Assembly (NCBI RefSeq): GCF_038957035.1
Contig: NZ_CP152412.1
Location: forward strand, 6,258,501 to 6,322,500
Direction: 5' to 3'
Origin: Bradyrhizobium sp. B097
Lineage (GTDB): Bacteria; Pseudomonadota; Alphaproteobacteria; Rhizobiales; Xanthobacteraceae
DNA: 64,000 bases
The position numbers and the translations under genes were made by a program. Position 1 is the stretch's first letter; each line of letters opens with the position of its first letter. Positions 44,319 to 52,877 of the stretch are shown piece after piece. The notes below the pieces were generated by a model. The model saw nothing but the letters and a program-made list of their open reading frames with translations, ran no database searches and was not told the origin of the DNA.

Positions 44319-45536
44319 ATGATGAATGCATCGGTCACTGATTTCCTCGCAACCGAAGCGCAGTTCGGCACCCACAATTACGAGCCGATCGGGGTGGTGC
44401 TGTCCCGCGGCGAAGGCGTCTGGGTCTGGGACACCGATGGCAACCGGTACCTCGACTGTCTCTCCGCCTATTCGGCTGTGAGCCAGGGCCACTGTCATCC
44501 AAAGATCCTGGCAGCAATGATCGAGCAGGCGCATCGGCTGACGCTGACCTCGCGTGCCTTCCACAACGACCAGCTCGCTCCCTTCTATCGCGAGCTCGCG
44601 GAGCTGACCGGCTCGCACAAGGTGCTGCCGATGAACAGCGGCGCCGAGGCGGTGGAGAGCGCGATCAAGTCGGTGCGCAAATGGGCCTATGAGGTCAAGG
44701 GCGTGCCGGACGGGCAGGCCGAGATCATCGTCTGCGAAAATAATTTTCACGGACGCACGCTCGGCATCGTCGGCTTCTCGACCGACCCGGGATCCCGCGA
44801 CCATTTCGGCCCGTTCGCGCCGGGCTTCAAAATCATCCCGTTCGGCGATGCCGCGGCGCTCGAGCAGGCGATCACGGCGAACACCGCGGCTTTCCTGGTC
44901 GAGCCGGTCCAGGGCGAGGCCGGCGTCATCATTCCGCCGCCCGGCTATTTCGCCCGCGTGCGCGAGCTGTGCACGACGCGCAACGTGATGCTCGTGCTCG
45001 ACGAGATCCAGACCGGGCTCGGCCGCACCGGCAAGCTGCTCGCCGAGCAGCACGAGGGCATAGAGGCCGACGTGACGCTGCTCGGCAAGGCGCTGTCGGG
45101 CGGCTTCTATCCGGTGTCGGCGGTGCTCTCCAACAACGCCGTGCTCGGCACGCTGCGGCCGGGCCAGCACGGCTCGACCTTCGGCGGCAACCCGCTTGCA
45201 TGTGCGGTGGCACGCGCAGCGCTGCGCGTGCTCGTCGAGGAAGGGATGATCGAGAACGCGGCGCAACAGGGCGCGCGCTTTCTCGCCGGATTGCAGGACA
45301 TCCGCGCCAACGTGATCCGCGAGGTGCGCGGGCGCGGGCTGATGCTGGCGATCGAATTACACCCGGAAGCCGGCGGTGCCCGCCGCTACTGCTCGGCGCT
45401 GCAGGCGCGTGGCATCCTCGCCAAGGACACCCATGAGCACACCATTCGCATCGCCCCGCCGCTGGTGATCACGGCCGATCAGGTCGACTGGGCGTTGGAG
45501 CGGATCGCGTCTGTCCTCACACAGGATGTCTCCTGA
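44319..45536 (+). CDS. rocD: Ornithine--oxo-acid aminotransferase
   Basis: This 405-residue class III PLP aminotransferase converts ornithine and 2-oxoglutarate to glutamate semialdehyde and glutamate in arginine catabolism or proline formation. The N-terminus [23 protein letters not shown] is characteristic of Roc[12 protein letters not shown] (228-238) holds the PLP-binding Asp, and Lys257 in [15 protein letters not shown] is the Schiff-base lysine. Length is normal. It is monocistronic as far as seen, starting behind GGGAG. Confidence 0.93.
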   Translation: MMNASVTDFLATEAQFGTHNYEPIGVVLSRGEGVWVWDTDGNRYLDCLSAYSAVSQGHCHPKILAAMIEQAHRLTLTSRAFHNDQLAPFYRELAELTGSHKVLPMNSGAEAVESAIKSVRKWAYEVKGVPDGQAEIIVCENNFHGRTLGIVGFSTDPGSRDHFGPFAPGFKIIPFGDAAALEQAITANTAAFLVEPVQGEAGVIIPPPGYFARVRELCTTRNVMLVLDEIQTGLGRTGKLLAEQHEGIEADVTLLGKALSGGFYPVSAVLSNNAVLGTLRPGQHGSTFGGNPLACAVARAALRVLVEEGMIENAAQQGARFLAGLQDIRANVIREVRGRGLMLAIELHPEAGGARRYCSALQARGILAKDTHEHTIRIAPPLVITADQVDWALERIASVLTQDVS

Positions 45537-45637
45537 CGGTTCCCTGCGTCGGAAGACCGCAGCGCCGGCCGTGGCCAACAAGAACAATTTCGACGCCTGC
45601 GCGTTGAATCCTTGTGGGCAGGGATGGACAGAGAGCC

Positions 45638-47491
45638 ATGCTCACGCCTCCCCGCGGTATTTGTTTTGCTGTGCTTTTGGTTGGTGCCTCGATGCTGGCG
45701 GCGAGCGGCGCTGCCGCCCAGCCACATAAGGGTGGAGCGCCCGGCGGCGCACGTCCAGCCGCGCCACCAGCAATGGCGCGTCCCGCGCCGATGGTCCACG
45801 CCGCCCCGCCCGCAATGGCGAGACCGCCTGCAATGGCTCGGCCACCCGCGATGGCACGGCCGGCAGCACCCGCGTTCCATGCCCCGCAGCGACCGGCGAT
45901 GGCGCCGCGCCCGGCACCGCATTTCGCCGCCCCATCTGTGCGCCAGGCCCCCCATATCGCCGCACCGCGGGTCGCAACGCCGCGCCCCCAATTCCATCGA
46001 GGAACACCGCAGCGTCAGGCTCCGCATATTGCCGCGCCATCGCGCCTGAGCTCACCATCGCGCTTGAGCGAGCGACCGTCACCGACGGAGCGAGTTCAGC
46101 AGCGCGCGCAGCAGCATCAACAATTGATCCAGCAACGCCAGCAGGCGGCGCAGCAGCGGCAGCGTGACGCGCTCTCGCGCCAGACCACTGAGCGGCAGAC
46201 CCGGATCGATCGCCTGCAGCAACGCGTGCAGCAACTGCAGTCGCAAAAGGTCGAAGGCGCACGCGCGCAACGCGTCCATGACCGCGCGCTGCAGGCGCAG
46301 AGCCGCCTGTTGCAGCGCGAGCAGCGCTCACAGCAAGCCGACCTTGCCCGTCAGCAGCGATTGGCGCCGGCAACAACGGTTGGGGCCGCCGCAATAACGG
46401 TTGGGGCGGCCGCCGCGACCACGGCCGCGACGCAGGCGGCCCAGCGCGAACGATTTGCCGCACACTTCCGCGACCAGGCCGGTGCGCAAAGCCAGGCGGC
46501 GCTTGCGATGCGCCAAGGCGGCTGGGCGCCCCGGAATGCCTGGCGACGCGGCCACCGCGCGGCGTTCGTGGCGTGGCTTGGCCCGGTGTTCCTGCCTTAC
46601 GCCTATTCGGACATCTTTGACTATACGTTCTGGTCCTATGCCTACGAGCCCGGCTATTGGGCCTACGCCTATGACGACTTCGTGGACACCGTGTTCTGGG
46701 ACACCAACAGTCCCTACTCCGCCTATGCCAGCATCAACCCTGGCGACTATCCGGCGACCGCAGGCCGCGATCAGTCCCGTCAACGCACCGATACGAGTCC
46801 GCAGGCAATCAAGCAGTTATGCGGAGAGCCGGACAAGGGCGTCACGGCCTGGCCACTTGCCGACATCACGCGGGCGGTACGGCCGAACCAGCAGCAGCGC
46901 GTGCTACTCGACGAGTTGAAGACATCAGCGGCGAAGGCAGCTGATATCTTCAAGGATTCCTGCGCGGACAGCTATGCCATGACGCCAACCGGCCGCTTGC
47001 GGTCGATGCAAAACCGCATCAGCGCGACGCTCGAGGCGATCAAGATCGTGCGGCCGGCCCTGGAGAATTTCTACAGCTCGCTCAGCGACGAGCAACAGGC
47101 CCGCTTCAATGCGCTCGGTCCACATGTCGGCGAGCGTTCGCCGCAACAGCAAACGACCGCGCAATCCGGGAATTGCAGCGATTCGAAATCCGACCTGGCC
47201 CAGCTGCCGATCAACAGGATCGAGGCCTCGCTTCATCCGGCGGGCAAGCAGAAGGAAGTGCTCGACCGCCTGAGCGATGCGACCAAAAAGGCCATAGCGG
47301 ACCTGCAGGCAGCCTGCCCGAACGACGTGCCGCTGACGCCAGTCGGCCGGCTGGAGGCGATGCAGCACCGGCTCGAGGCCATGCAGAAGGCCGCGAATTT
47401 GATCGAGCCTGCACTGGACAAGTTCTACGCCATGCTGAGCAGCGAGCAGAAAGCCCGCTTCAACACGCTGCAGCAGGTCGCAAGCCCCTGA
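45638..47491 (+). CDS. Large exported LTXXQ/Spy-like protein with two C-terminal repeats
   Basis: This 617-residue protein starts at ATG 45638 with a signal peptide (MLTPPRGICFAVLLVGASMLAASGAAAQ). An Ala/Pro region with PAMARP repeats (about 40-135), a long Gln/Arg-rich coiled-coil-like stretch (150-245) and a hydrophobic Ala segment (245-265) follow. An aromatic block rich in Tyr/Trp (310-365) precedes two homologous domains (about 395-494 and 513-612). Each domain ends in the LTXXQ-type motif: LSDEQQARFNAL and LSSEQKARFNTL. The LTXXQ fold is shared with Spy/CpxP periplasmic chaperones. Function is not known; an envelope-stress or surface role is inferred. Confidence 0.8.
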   Translation: MLTPPRGICFAVLLVGASMLAASGAAAQPHKGGAPGGARPAAPPAMARPAPMVHAAPPAMARPPAMARPPAMARPAAPAFHAPQRPAMAPRPAPHFAAPSVRQAPHIAAPRVATPRPQFHRGTPQRQAPHIAAPSRLSSPSRLSERPSPTERVQQRAQQHQQLIQQRQQAAQQRQRDALSRQTTERQTRIDRLQQRVQQLQSQKVEGARAQRVHDRALQAQSRLLQREQRSQQADLARQQRLAPATTVGAAAITVGAAAATTAATQAAQRERFAAHFRDQAGAQSQAALAMRQGGWAPRNAWRRGHRAAFVAWLGPVFLPYAYSDIFDYTFWSYAYEPGYWAYAYDDFVDTVFWDTNSPYSAYASINPGDYPATAGRDQSRQRTDTSPQAIKQLCGEPDKGVTAWPLADITRAVRPNQQQRVLLDELKTSAAKAADIFKDSCADSYAMTPTGRLRSMQNRISATLEAIKIVRPALENFYSSLSDEQQARFNALGPHVGERSPQQQTTAQSGNCSDSKSDLAQLPINRIEASLHPAGKQKEVLDRLSDATKKAIADLQAACPNDVPLTPVGRLEAMQHRLEAMQKAANLIEPALDKFYAMLSSEQKARFNTLQQVASP

Positions 47492-47616
47492 GACGGCCGG
47501 CCGGCGATCTGGATCGCCGGGCGCGCCGGATGTCGGTCCCCATCTTGCCTTTGCGGCCGCCGCGCAGCAATGTCTGGCACCAGCATGCTGATGCGATGCC
47601 GAATAACGGGGCGGGA

Positions 47617-48309
47617 ATGAAGCGCGGTTGGATGAGGACTGGCGAGCTACGCGAACGCTGGGGCGATTCCTTGCTGACCGTGCTCACCATCCTGATCCTT
47701 GTGATGATGTTCGTGGTGGCGCCCCTGCAGGCGCTCGGCCTGTTCGAATTCCAGATTTTCGAGCTGTTTCTAGCGCTGTTCCTGGTCGGCGGCGTATTCC
47801 TGATGTCGGGCAGCGCAATTGCGGTCACCGCGATGCTGGTTGCACTCGCCATGATCGTCACGGGCGGCATCTTGCGGCTGCGCTCGCCCTCGATCCTCGA
47901 CCTCAATCTGTTCGCGGGCTCGTGGCTGATCGTCGGCATCACCCTGGCCGTGACGGTGGCTCGTGCGACATTTGCGCCAGGCCGCGTGACCTATCACCGC
48001 GTGGTCGGCGCCGTCTTGCTCTATCTCTCCGTTGCCGTGATCTTCTCGGCGCTCTACACCTTCATCGGCACGCTGCTGCCGAAGGCCTTTTCCGGGATGA
48101 AGATGGAGGACAGCCCCGCGCTGGCGAACGAGCTGATCTATTTCAGCTTCATGACGCTGACGACCACGGGCTATGGCGACGTCGCTCCGCTGCATCCGAT
48201 CGCACGCAGCCTATGCAATCTCGAGGCGATCTTCGGCCAGCTCTATCCCGCAACGCTGCTGGCGCGACTCGTGACGCTGGAGATCACGCACAGCGATCAG
48301 GATTCCTAG
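47617..48309 (+). CDS. Potassium-channel-like membrane protein
   Basis: This 230-residue membrane protein has several hydrophobic helices. Its last part carries the pore loop and selectivity filter TLTTTGYGDV, as in two-TM ion channels (Ion_trans_2), followed by the inner helix ARSLCNLEAIFGQLYPATLLARLV. The C-terminus is very short, with no RCK or cyclic-nucleotide domain, so gating must reside elsewhere. Start codon choice is uncertain: ATG 47617 has GGGGCGGGA upstream, while in-frame ATGs at 47596 and 47530 lack clear sites. Confidence 0.85.
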   Translation: MKRGWMRTGELRERWGDSLLTVLTILILVMMFVVAPLQALGLFEFQIFELFLALFLVGGVFLMSGSAIAVTAMLVALAMIVTGGILRLRSPSILDLNLFAGSWLIVGITLAVTVARATFAPGRVTYHRVVGAVLLYLSVAVIFSALYTFIGTLLPKAFSGMKMEDSPALANELIYFSFMTLTTTGYGDVAPLHPIARSLCNLEAIFGQLYPATLLARLVTLEITHSDQDS

Positions 48310-48395
48310 AGCGCAGCGGCGATGACAGGATCGACCAAATTTGGTGCATGGCATCCCTTTACCCGGCCCGCGCGCCTATTTGAACGGCCGGGCGG

Positions 48396-49541
48396 CTATC
48401 TGAACCGCAGGTTTGCGCGGGAGAGCTGATTGATCGAGGAACACCCCATCAGCCGCATGTCCCGCACCAGCTCCGCCTGCAGCAGACCAAGCGCCCGCTC
48501 GACCCCGGCCTGGCCGGCCGACGCCAGCGGATAGAGATAGAAGCGCCCCAGGCCGACGGCCTTGGCGCCCAGCGACAGCGCCTTCAGCACATGGCTGCCC
48601 CGCTTGATGCCGCCGTCCATCATCACATCGATCCGGTCGCCCACGGCATCGACGATCTCGGCCAGCTGATCGAACGCTGCCCGCGAGCCGTCGAGCTGCC
48701 GGCCACCGTGATTGGACAGGATGATGCCGGTGCAGCCGATCTCGACCGCGCGTTTGGCATCATCGACCGACATGACGCCCTTCAGGCAGAACTGGCCATT
48801 CCACTGCCGGACCATTTGCGCGACATCGTCCCACGTCATCGCGGGATCGAGCATTTCCGTGAAATAGCGCCCGATCGACATCGCACCGCCGCTCATGTCG
48901 ACATGCTCGTCGAGTTGCGGCAGCTTGAAGCTCTCATGCGTGACATAGTTGATGGCCCATGCCGGCTTGATGGCGAATTGCAGCATGCCGCCAAGCGTGA
49001 GCCTGAACGGAATCGAAAACCCGGTCCGCAGGTCACGCTCGCGGTTGCCGCCGGTGATGCTGTCGACGGTCAGCATCATCACATTGACGCCGGCCTGCTT
49101 GGCGCGCTGCATCATCGCCGTGTTCAGGCCTCGATCCCGATGGAAATAGAACTGATAGACCTGCGGCGTGTCGTACGCCTTGCGCAATTCCTCGAGGCTC
49201 ACCGTGCCAAGCGAGGATACGCCGAACATCGTTCCGTATTTCGCCGCCGCCGCGGCGACGGCCCGCTCACCCTGATGATGAAACAGACGCTGCAGCGCGG
49301 TCGGCGAACAATAGAATGGCGTTGCCAGCTTCTGTCCCATCACGGTGACCGAGAGATCCACGTTCTCGACGCCGCGCAAGACATTGGGCACCAGGTCGCA
49401 GCGCTCGAAGCTCGCGGTGTTCTGCCGAAGCGTCGCCTCATCGTCCGCCCCGCCGTCGATATAGTCAAAGATCGGCCCCGGAAGCCGCCGCCTCGCCAGT
49501 TCGCGGAAGTCATGGAAATTGTGGCAATCGCTCAAGCGCAT
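48396..49541 (-). CDS. FMN-dependent alpha-hydroxyacid oxidase/dehydrogenase (LldD-like)
   Basis: This 381-residue TIM-barrel flavoenzyme oxidises a 2-hydroxy acid to a 2-oxo acid. Key residues are visible: Tyr27 in FDYIDGGADDE, Lys254 in CLKGV, and the catalytic His278 and Arg281 in SNHGGRQLDG. DGGIKRG and GLGRFYLYPL bind FMN phosphate. Lactate, mandelate and glycolate are common family substrates. It is the last gene in the direction of a catabolic block, 113 bases after the isomerase gene, so its substrate may be a pathway intermediate. The start at 49541 has CGGAGCACGAC upstream. Confidence 0.88.
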   Translation of the reverse strand: MRLSDCHNFHDFRELARRRLPGPIFDYIDGGADDEATLRQNTASFERCDLVPNVLRGVENVDLSVTVMGQKLATPFYCSPTALQRLFHHQGERAVAAAAAKYGTMFGVSSLGTVSLEELRKAYDTPQVYQFYFHRDRGLNTAMMQRAKQAGVNVMMLTVDSITGGNRERDLRTGFSIPFRLTLGGMLQFAIKPAWAINYVTHESFKLPQLDEHVDMSGGAMSIGRYFTEMLDPAMTWDDVAQMVRQWNGQFCLKGVMSVDDAKRAVEIGCTGIILSNHGGRQLDGSRAAFDQLAEIVDAVGDRIDVMMDGGIKRGSHVLKALSLGAKAVGLGRFYLYPLASAGQAGVERALGLLQAELVRDMRLMGCSSINQLSRANLRFR

Positions 49542-49654
49542 GTCGTGCTCCGAAGGTCGGACCGCGGAGTTCAACGGCCCCCAGTGCCCGTTCACACCCA
49601 CAACCCCCGGAATAACGGGCACGCTTCGCCTTGTCCACCGAACCGGTGATTGGG

Positions 49655-50518
49655 TCAGACCACCGAGCGGTGCCGCTCGATGCAAGTGCGCAGCACCTCG
49701 TCCAGCGGCCGGCTCCACCAGTCATTCGAGAAGATCTCGATCTCCGAATAGCCGGCAAAGCCCTGCGCCTCGACCATCGCGCGCACGGATTTGATGTCGA
49801 TGACCCCATCGCCCATCATGCCACGGTCATTGAGGATGTCCTTGGTCGGCACCAGCCAGTCGCAGACGTGGAACGCGAGCAGCCGATCCTTGCCGGCGCG
49901 CGCGATCTGGCTCTTGAGTTCGGGATCCCACCAGATGTGATAGACGTCGAGCGCGACGCCGATCGCGCCGGTGCGGCCGGGATCGAGCGCGTCGCAGATG
50001 TCGAGCGCGTGTTTCGTGGTGTTCACGCAGGCACGGTCGGCGGCATAGGCCGGATGCAGCGGCTCGATCGCGAGCGGCAGTTTTGCCTGTTTTGCATAGT
50101 CCAGCATCTCGGCGATGCCGTCATGCACCTGGTTGCGCGCCGCCGCGATATCCTTGGACGCCGTGCTGCCCGGCCGCGAATATTGCGGCAGGCCGCCAGC
50201 CACGAGCACGATGCAGGGAGCGCCGAGCGCCGCCGCCTCGTCGACCGAGCGGCGATTGTCGTCGCGCGCCTCGCTGCGATGCGCGCTGTCCGCGGTGAAC
50301 ATGCCGCCGCGGCAATAGCCTGAGAGATCGAGGCCGGCATCTTTCACTGCACGCACGGCGCGGTCGAGGCCGACGCTAGCGACCTGGTCGCGCCAGGGAT
50401 CGATGGCGCGGATGCCATGGCGGGCGCAGGCCTCGATGATGGCGATGAGATCGCCCTGCTTGCGGACCGTCGCCGTGTTCAGCGACAGCCAGCGATGGTC
50501 GTTGGAAAAATCGCGCAT
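49655..50518 (-). CDS. Sugar-phosphate isomerase/epimerase (AP endonuclease 2-like TIM barrel)
   Basis: This 287-residue TIM-barrel enzyme of the xylose-isomerase-like superfamily has candidate metal ligands at Glu152 (LAIEPLHP), Asp191/His194 (ALDVYHIWWD), His217 (FHVCDW) and Glu261 (SEIEIF). It would isomerise or epimerise a sugar, keto acid or inosose-like substrate. Its ATG shares one base with the DUF993 stop (TGATG), so the two are translationally coupled. Substrate cannot be told from the sequence. Confidence 0.85.
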   Translation of the reverse strand: MRDFSNDHRWLSLNTATVRKQGDLIAIIEACARHGIRAIDPWRDQVASVGLDRAVRAVKDAGLDLSGYCRGGMFTADSAHRSEARDDNRRSVDEAAALGAPCIVLVAGGLPQYSRPGSTASKDIAAARNQVHDGIAEMLDYAKQAKLPLAIEPLHPAYAADRACVNTTKHALDICDALDPGRTGAIGVALDVYHIWWDPELKSQIARAGKDRLLAFHVCDWLVPTKDILNDRGMMGDGVIDIKSVRAMVEAQGFAGYSEIEIFSNDWWSRPLDEVLRTCIERHRSVV

Positions 50519-51711
50519 CAGGCGTCGATACCGCGGGTGGCCATGATCGCCGCCATTCGGCGCGTCGCGAGCTCCGGATTGGCGAACAGCCCGGCTTGGT
50601 CGGCGAGCCGGAACAGCTCGGCCAGATGCAGGGTCGAGCGCGCGCTCTCCTGTCCGCCGACCATCGTGAAGTGATCCTGGTGCCCGTTGAGATAGGCCAT
50701 GAACACGATGCCGGTCTTGTAGAAGCGGGTCGGCGCCTTGAAGATGTGGCGCGACAGCGGCACCGTCGGGCCCAGCACGTCGTGGAAGCCGGCCTCATCG
50801 CCCGCAGCCAGCCGCGACAGCGCGTAGGACGCCGCCGGCGCAATGGCGTCGAAGATGCCGAGCAGCGCGTGGGAGAAGCCCCGGTCGTCGCCGGCGATCA
50901 GCTCCGCATAGTTGAAGTCGTCGCCGGTGTACATCTTGACACGCGGATCGAGCCGCCGCCGCATGTCGATCTCGCGCTGCTTGTCGAGCAGCGAGACCTT
51001 GACGCCATCGACCTTGGCCGCATTGGCGTTGATGACCGCAACCGCAATGTCCATCGCCTTGTCGAGGTCGGCCGTGCCCCAGTAGCCAGACAGAGCCGGA
51101 TCGAACATGTCGCCGAGCCAGTGGATGATGACGGGCTCGCGGACCTGCGACAGCACGCGGTCGTAGACCTTCGCGTAATCGTCCGCATTCCTGCCGAGCT
51201 TTGCCAGCGCGCGCGAGGCCATCAGGATGATGCGTCCACCGGCTTTCTCGACCGCTGCGATCTGCTCCTCATAGGCACGGATCACATCGTCGATCGACCT
51301 GGCGTCCTCCACCGCGAGATGGTCGGTGCCGGCGCCCGAGAACACCAGCGCATTGCCCTTTGCCTTCGCCGCTCTCACCGAGCGCTGGATCAATTCGAGC
51401 GAGGTCGCCCAGTCCAGCCCCATGCCACGCTGTGCGGTGTCCATCGCCTCGGCAACGCCAAGGCCGAGGTCCCAGACGTGTTCGCGGAACGCGATCGTCT
51501 TGTCCCAGTCGATCGCGGCCGTCAGCCAGGGATCGGCGTCGGCGCGCGGATCCGCCACCACATGGGCGGCCGAGAACGCGACACGATTGAGCGCGCCCGT
51601 GAGCTTCGCCGGAAAGGTCCGCGACGCCGCCAGGCGATAGGTTTCGAGGCCGCCATCGGCGGTCGGCAGCTTCAGCGATAGCGACGATATCGGCAGGATC
51701 GGTTTGTTCAT
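50518..51711 (-). CDS. DUF993 family protein (dihydrodipicolinate-synthase-like aldolase/lyase)
   Basis: This 397-residue protein is a predicted TIM barrel related to the class I aldolase/DapA superfamily and belongs to DUF993, which has no firmly known reaction. Segments such as NRVAFSAAHVVADP, LVFSGAGTDHL, VIIHWLGDMFDPALSGYWG, KVSLLDKQREIDMRRRL and MYTGDDFNYAELIAGD are typical. KVSLLDK may hold a Schiff-base lysine. It lies between the oxidoreductase and isomerase genes in a tightly packed operon, which suggests a C-C cleavage step. The start follows AGAAAGGG. Confidence 0.8.
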   Translation of the reverse strand: MNKPILPISSLSLKLPTADGGLETYRLAASRTFPAKLTGALNRVAFSAAHVVADPRADADPWLTAAIDWDKTIAFREHVWDLGLGVAEAMDTAQRGMGLDWATSLELIQRSVRAAKAKGNALVFSGAGTDHLAVEDARSIDDVIRAYEEQIAAVEKAGGRIILMASRALAKLGRNADDYAKVYDRVLSQVREPVIIHWLGDMFDPALSGYWGTADLDKAMDIAVAVINANAAKVDGVKVSLLDKQREIDMRRRLDPRVKMYTGDDFNYAELIAGDDRGFSHALLGIFDAIAPAASYALSRLAAGDEAGFHDVLGPTVPLSRHIFKAPTRFYKTGIVFMAYLNGHQDHFTMVGGQESARSTLHLAELFRLADQAGLFANPELATRRMAAIMATRGIDA

Positions 51712-51725
51712 GACAAAGCCCTTTC

Positions 51726-52877
51726 TCAGACCACGATCGGGGCGACGTCGATCCAGCGCCGCTCCTTCCAGCTCTTCAGCGCGCATTCGGCGAGTTGCAC
51801 GCCCTTGGCGCCTTCGAGCAGGGTGTATTTGTAGGGCGCGTCCTCGCAGACATGGCGGATGAACATCTCCCACTGCTCCTTGAAGCCGTTGTCGTAGACG
51901 ACGTTCTCGGGGAGCTTCTGCCAGTCGGCGTAGAAATCGTGCATGCGCTTCTCGTCCGGATTCCACACCGGCCGCGGCGTCGCCTGGCGCGCCTGGATCA
52001 TGCAGTCGGTCAGGCCCGCCACCGCCGAGCCATGGGTGCCGTCGACCTGGAAGGTGACGAGGTCGTCGCGGTAGACCCGCGTCACCCAGCTCATGTTGAT
52101 ATGGGCGATCACGCCGCCCTTCAGCTTGAAGGTCGCATAGGCGGAATCGTCGGCGGTCGCCTGGTACTGCTTGCCCTTCTCGTCATAGCGCTCGGGGATA
52201 TCTGTCGTCCCGATGCAGACCACGCTCTCGACCTCGCCGAACAAATTGTCGAGCACGTAGCGCCAGTGGCAGACCATATCCAGGATGATGCCGCCGCCAT
52301 CCTCGGCGCGGTAGTTCCAGGACGGCCGCTGTGCGTCCTGCCAGCCGCCTTCGAATACCCAATAGCCGAATTCGCCGCGCACCGAGAGCATGCGGCCGAA
52401 GAAGCCGGAATCGCGCAGGAAGGCGAGCTTCTTCAGGCCCGGCAGGAACAGCTTGTCCTGCACCGTGCCGTGCTTGAGCCCCTTGGCATTGGCAAGCTTC
52501 ACGACTGCAACGGCTTCCTCGAGATTGGTCGCGATCGGCTTCTCGCAATAGACATGCTTGCCGGCGTTGATCGCCTTGGTCAGCAGCGAGGGCCGCGCCT
52601 GGGTCGTGGCCGCGTCGAAGAACAGAGTGTCGCCCTTGTCGGCCAGCGCGCGATCGAGATCGGTGGTGTGGCGCTCGACGTTGAAGCGTTTTGCCAACGC
52701 AGCGACCTTCTCGGCATCGCGGCCGACCAGGATCGGATCGGGCATGATGCGGTCGCCGTTCGCGAGCTGCACGCCGCCCTGCTCGCGGATCGCAACGATC
52801 GAGCGGATCAGATGCTGGTTGAGACCCATCCGGCCCGTAATGCCGTTCATGATCAGGCCGAGGCGTTTGGTCGTCAT
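51726..52877 (-). CDS. Gfo/Idh/MocA family NAD(P)-dependent oxidoreductase
   Basis: This 383-residue enzyme has an N-terminal Rossmann fold (MNGITGRMG at 10-18, a modified GxGxxG), the catalytic EKP motif in YCEKPIATN (112-114) and a C-terminal alpha/beta domain with EDGGGIILDMVCHWRYVLDNL. Members oxidise sugars, inositols and their derivatives. It overlaps the enolase-superfamily gene upstream by 4 bases and is followed by DUF993 after 14 bases. Confidence 0.88.
   Translation of the reverse strand: MTTKRLGLIMNGITGRMGLNQHLIRSIVAIREQGGVQLANGDRIMPDPILVGRDAEKVAALAKRFNVERHTTDLDRALADKGDTLFFDAATTQARPSLLTKAINAGKHVYCEKPIATNLEEAVAVVKLANAKGLKHGTVQDKLFLPGLKKLAFLRDSGFFGRMLSVRGEFGYWVFEGGWQDAQRPSWNYRAEDGGGIILDMVCHWRYVLDNLFGEVESVVCIGTTDIPERYDEKGKQYQATADDSAYATFKLKGGVIAHINMSWVTRVYRDDLVTFQVDGTHGSAVAGLTDCMIQARQATPRPVWNPDEKRMHDFYADWQKLPENVVYDNGFKEQWEMFIRHVCEDAPYKYTLLEGAKGVQLAECALKSWKERRWIDVAPIVV

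Noticed and set aside
45642..46463. 273-codon antisense frame within the LTXXQ protein gene
   Set aside because: It mirrors the low-complexity Pro/Ala/Arg region of the sense gene and has no independent signal.
48310..48395. Possible bidirectional terminator with ACCAAATTTGGT and CCCGGCC/GGCCGGG pairs
   Set aside because: Stems are short or have a long loop; the convergent position fits, but the sequence support is too weak to list.
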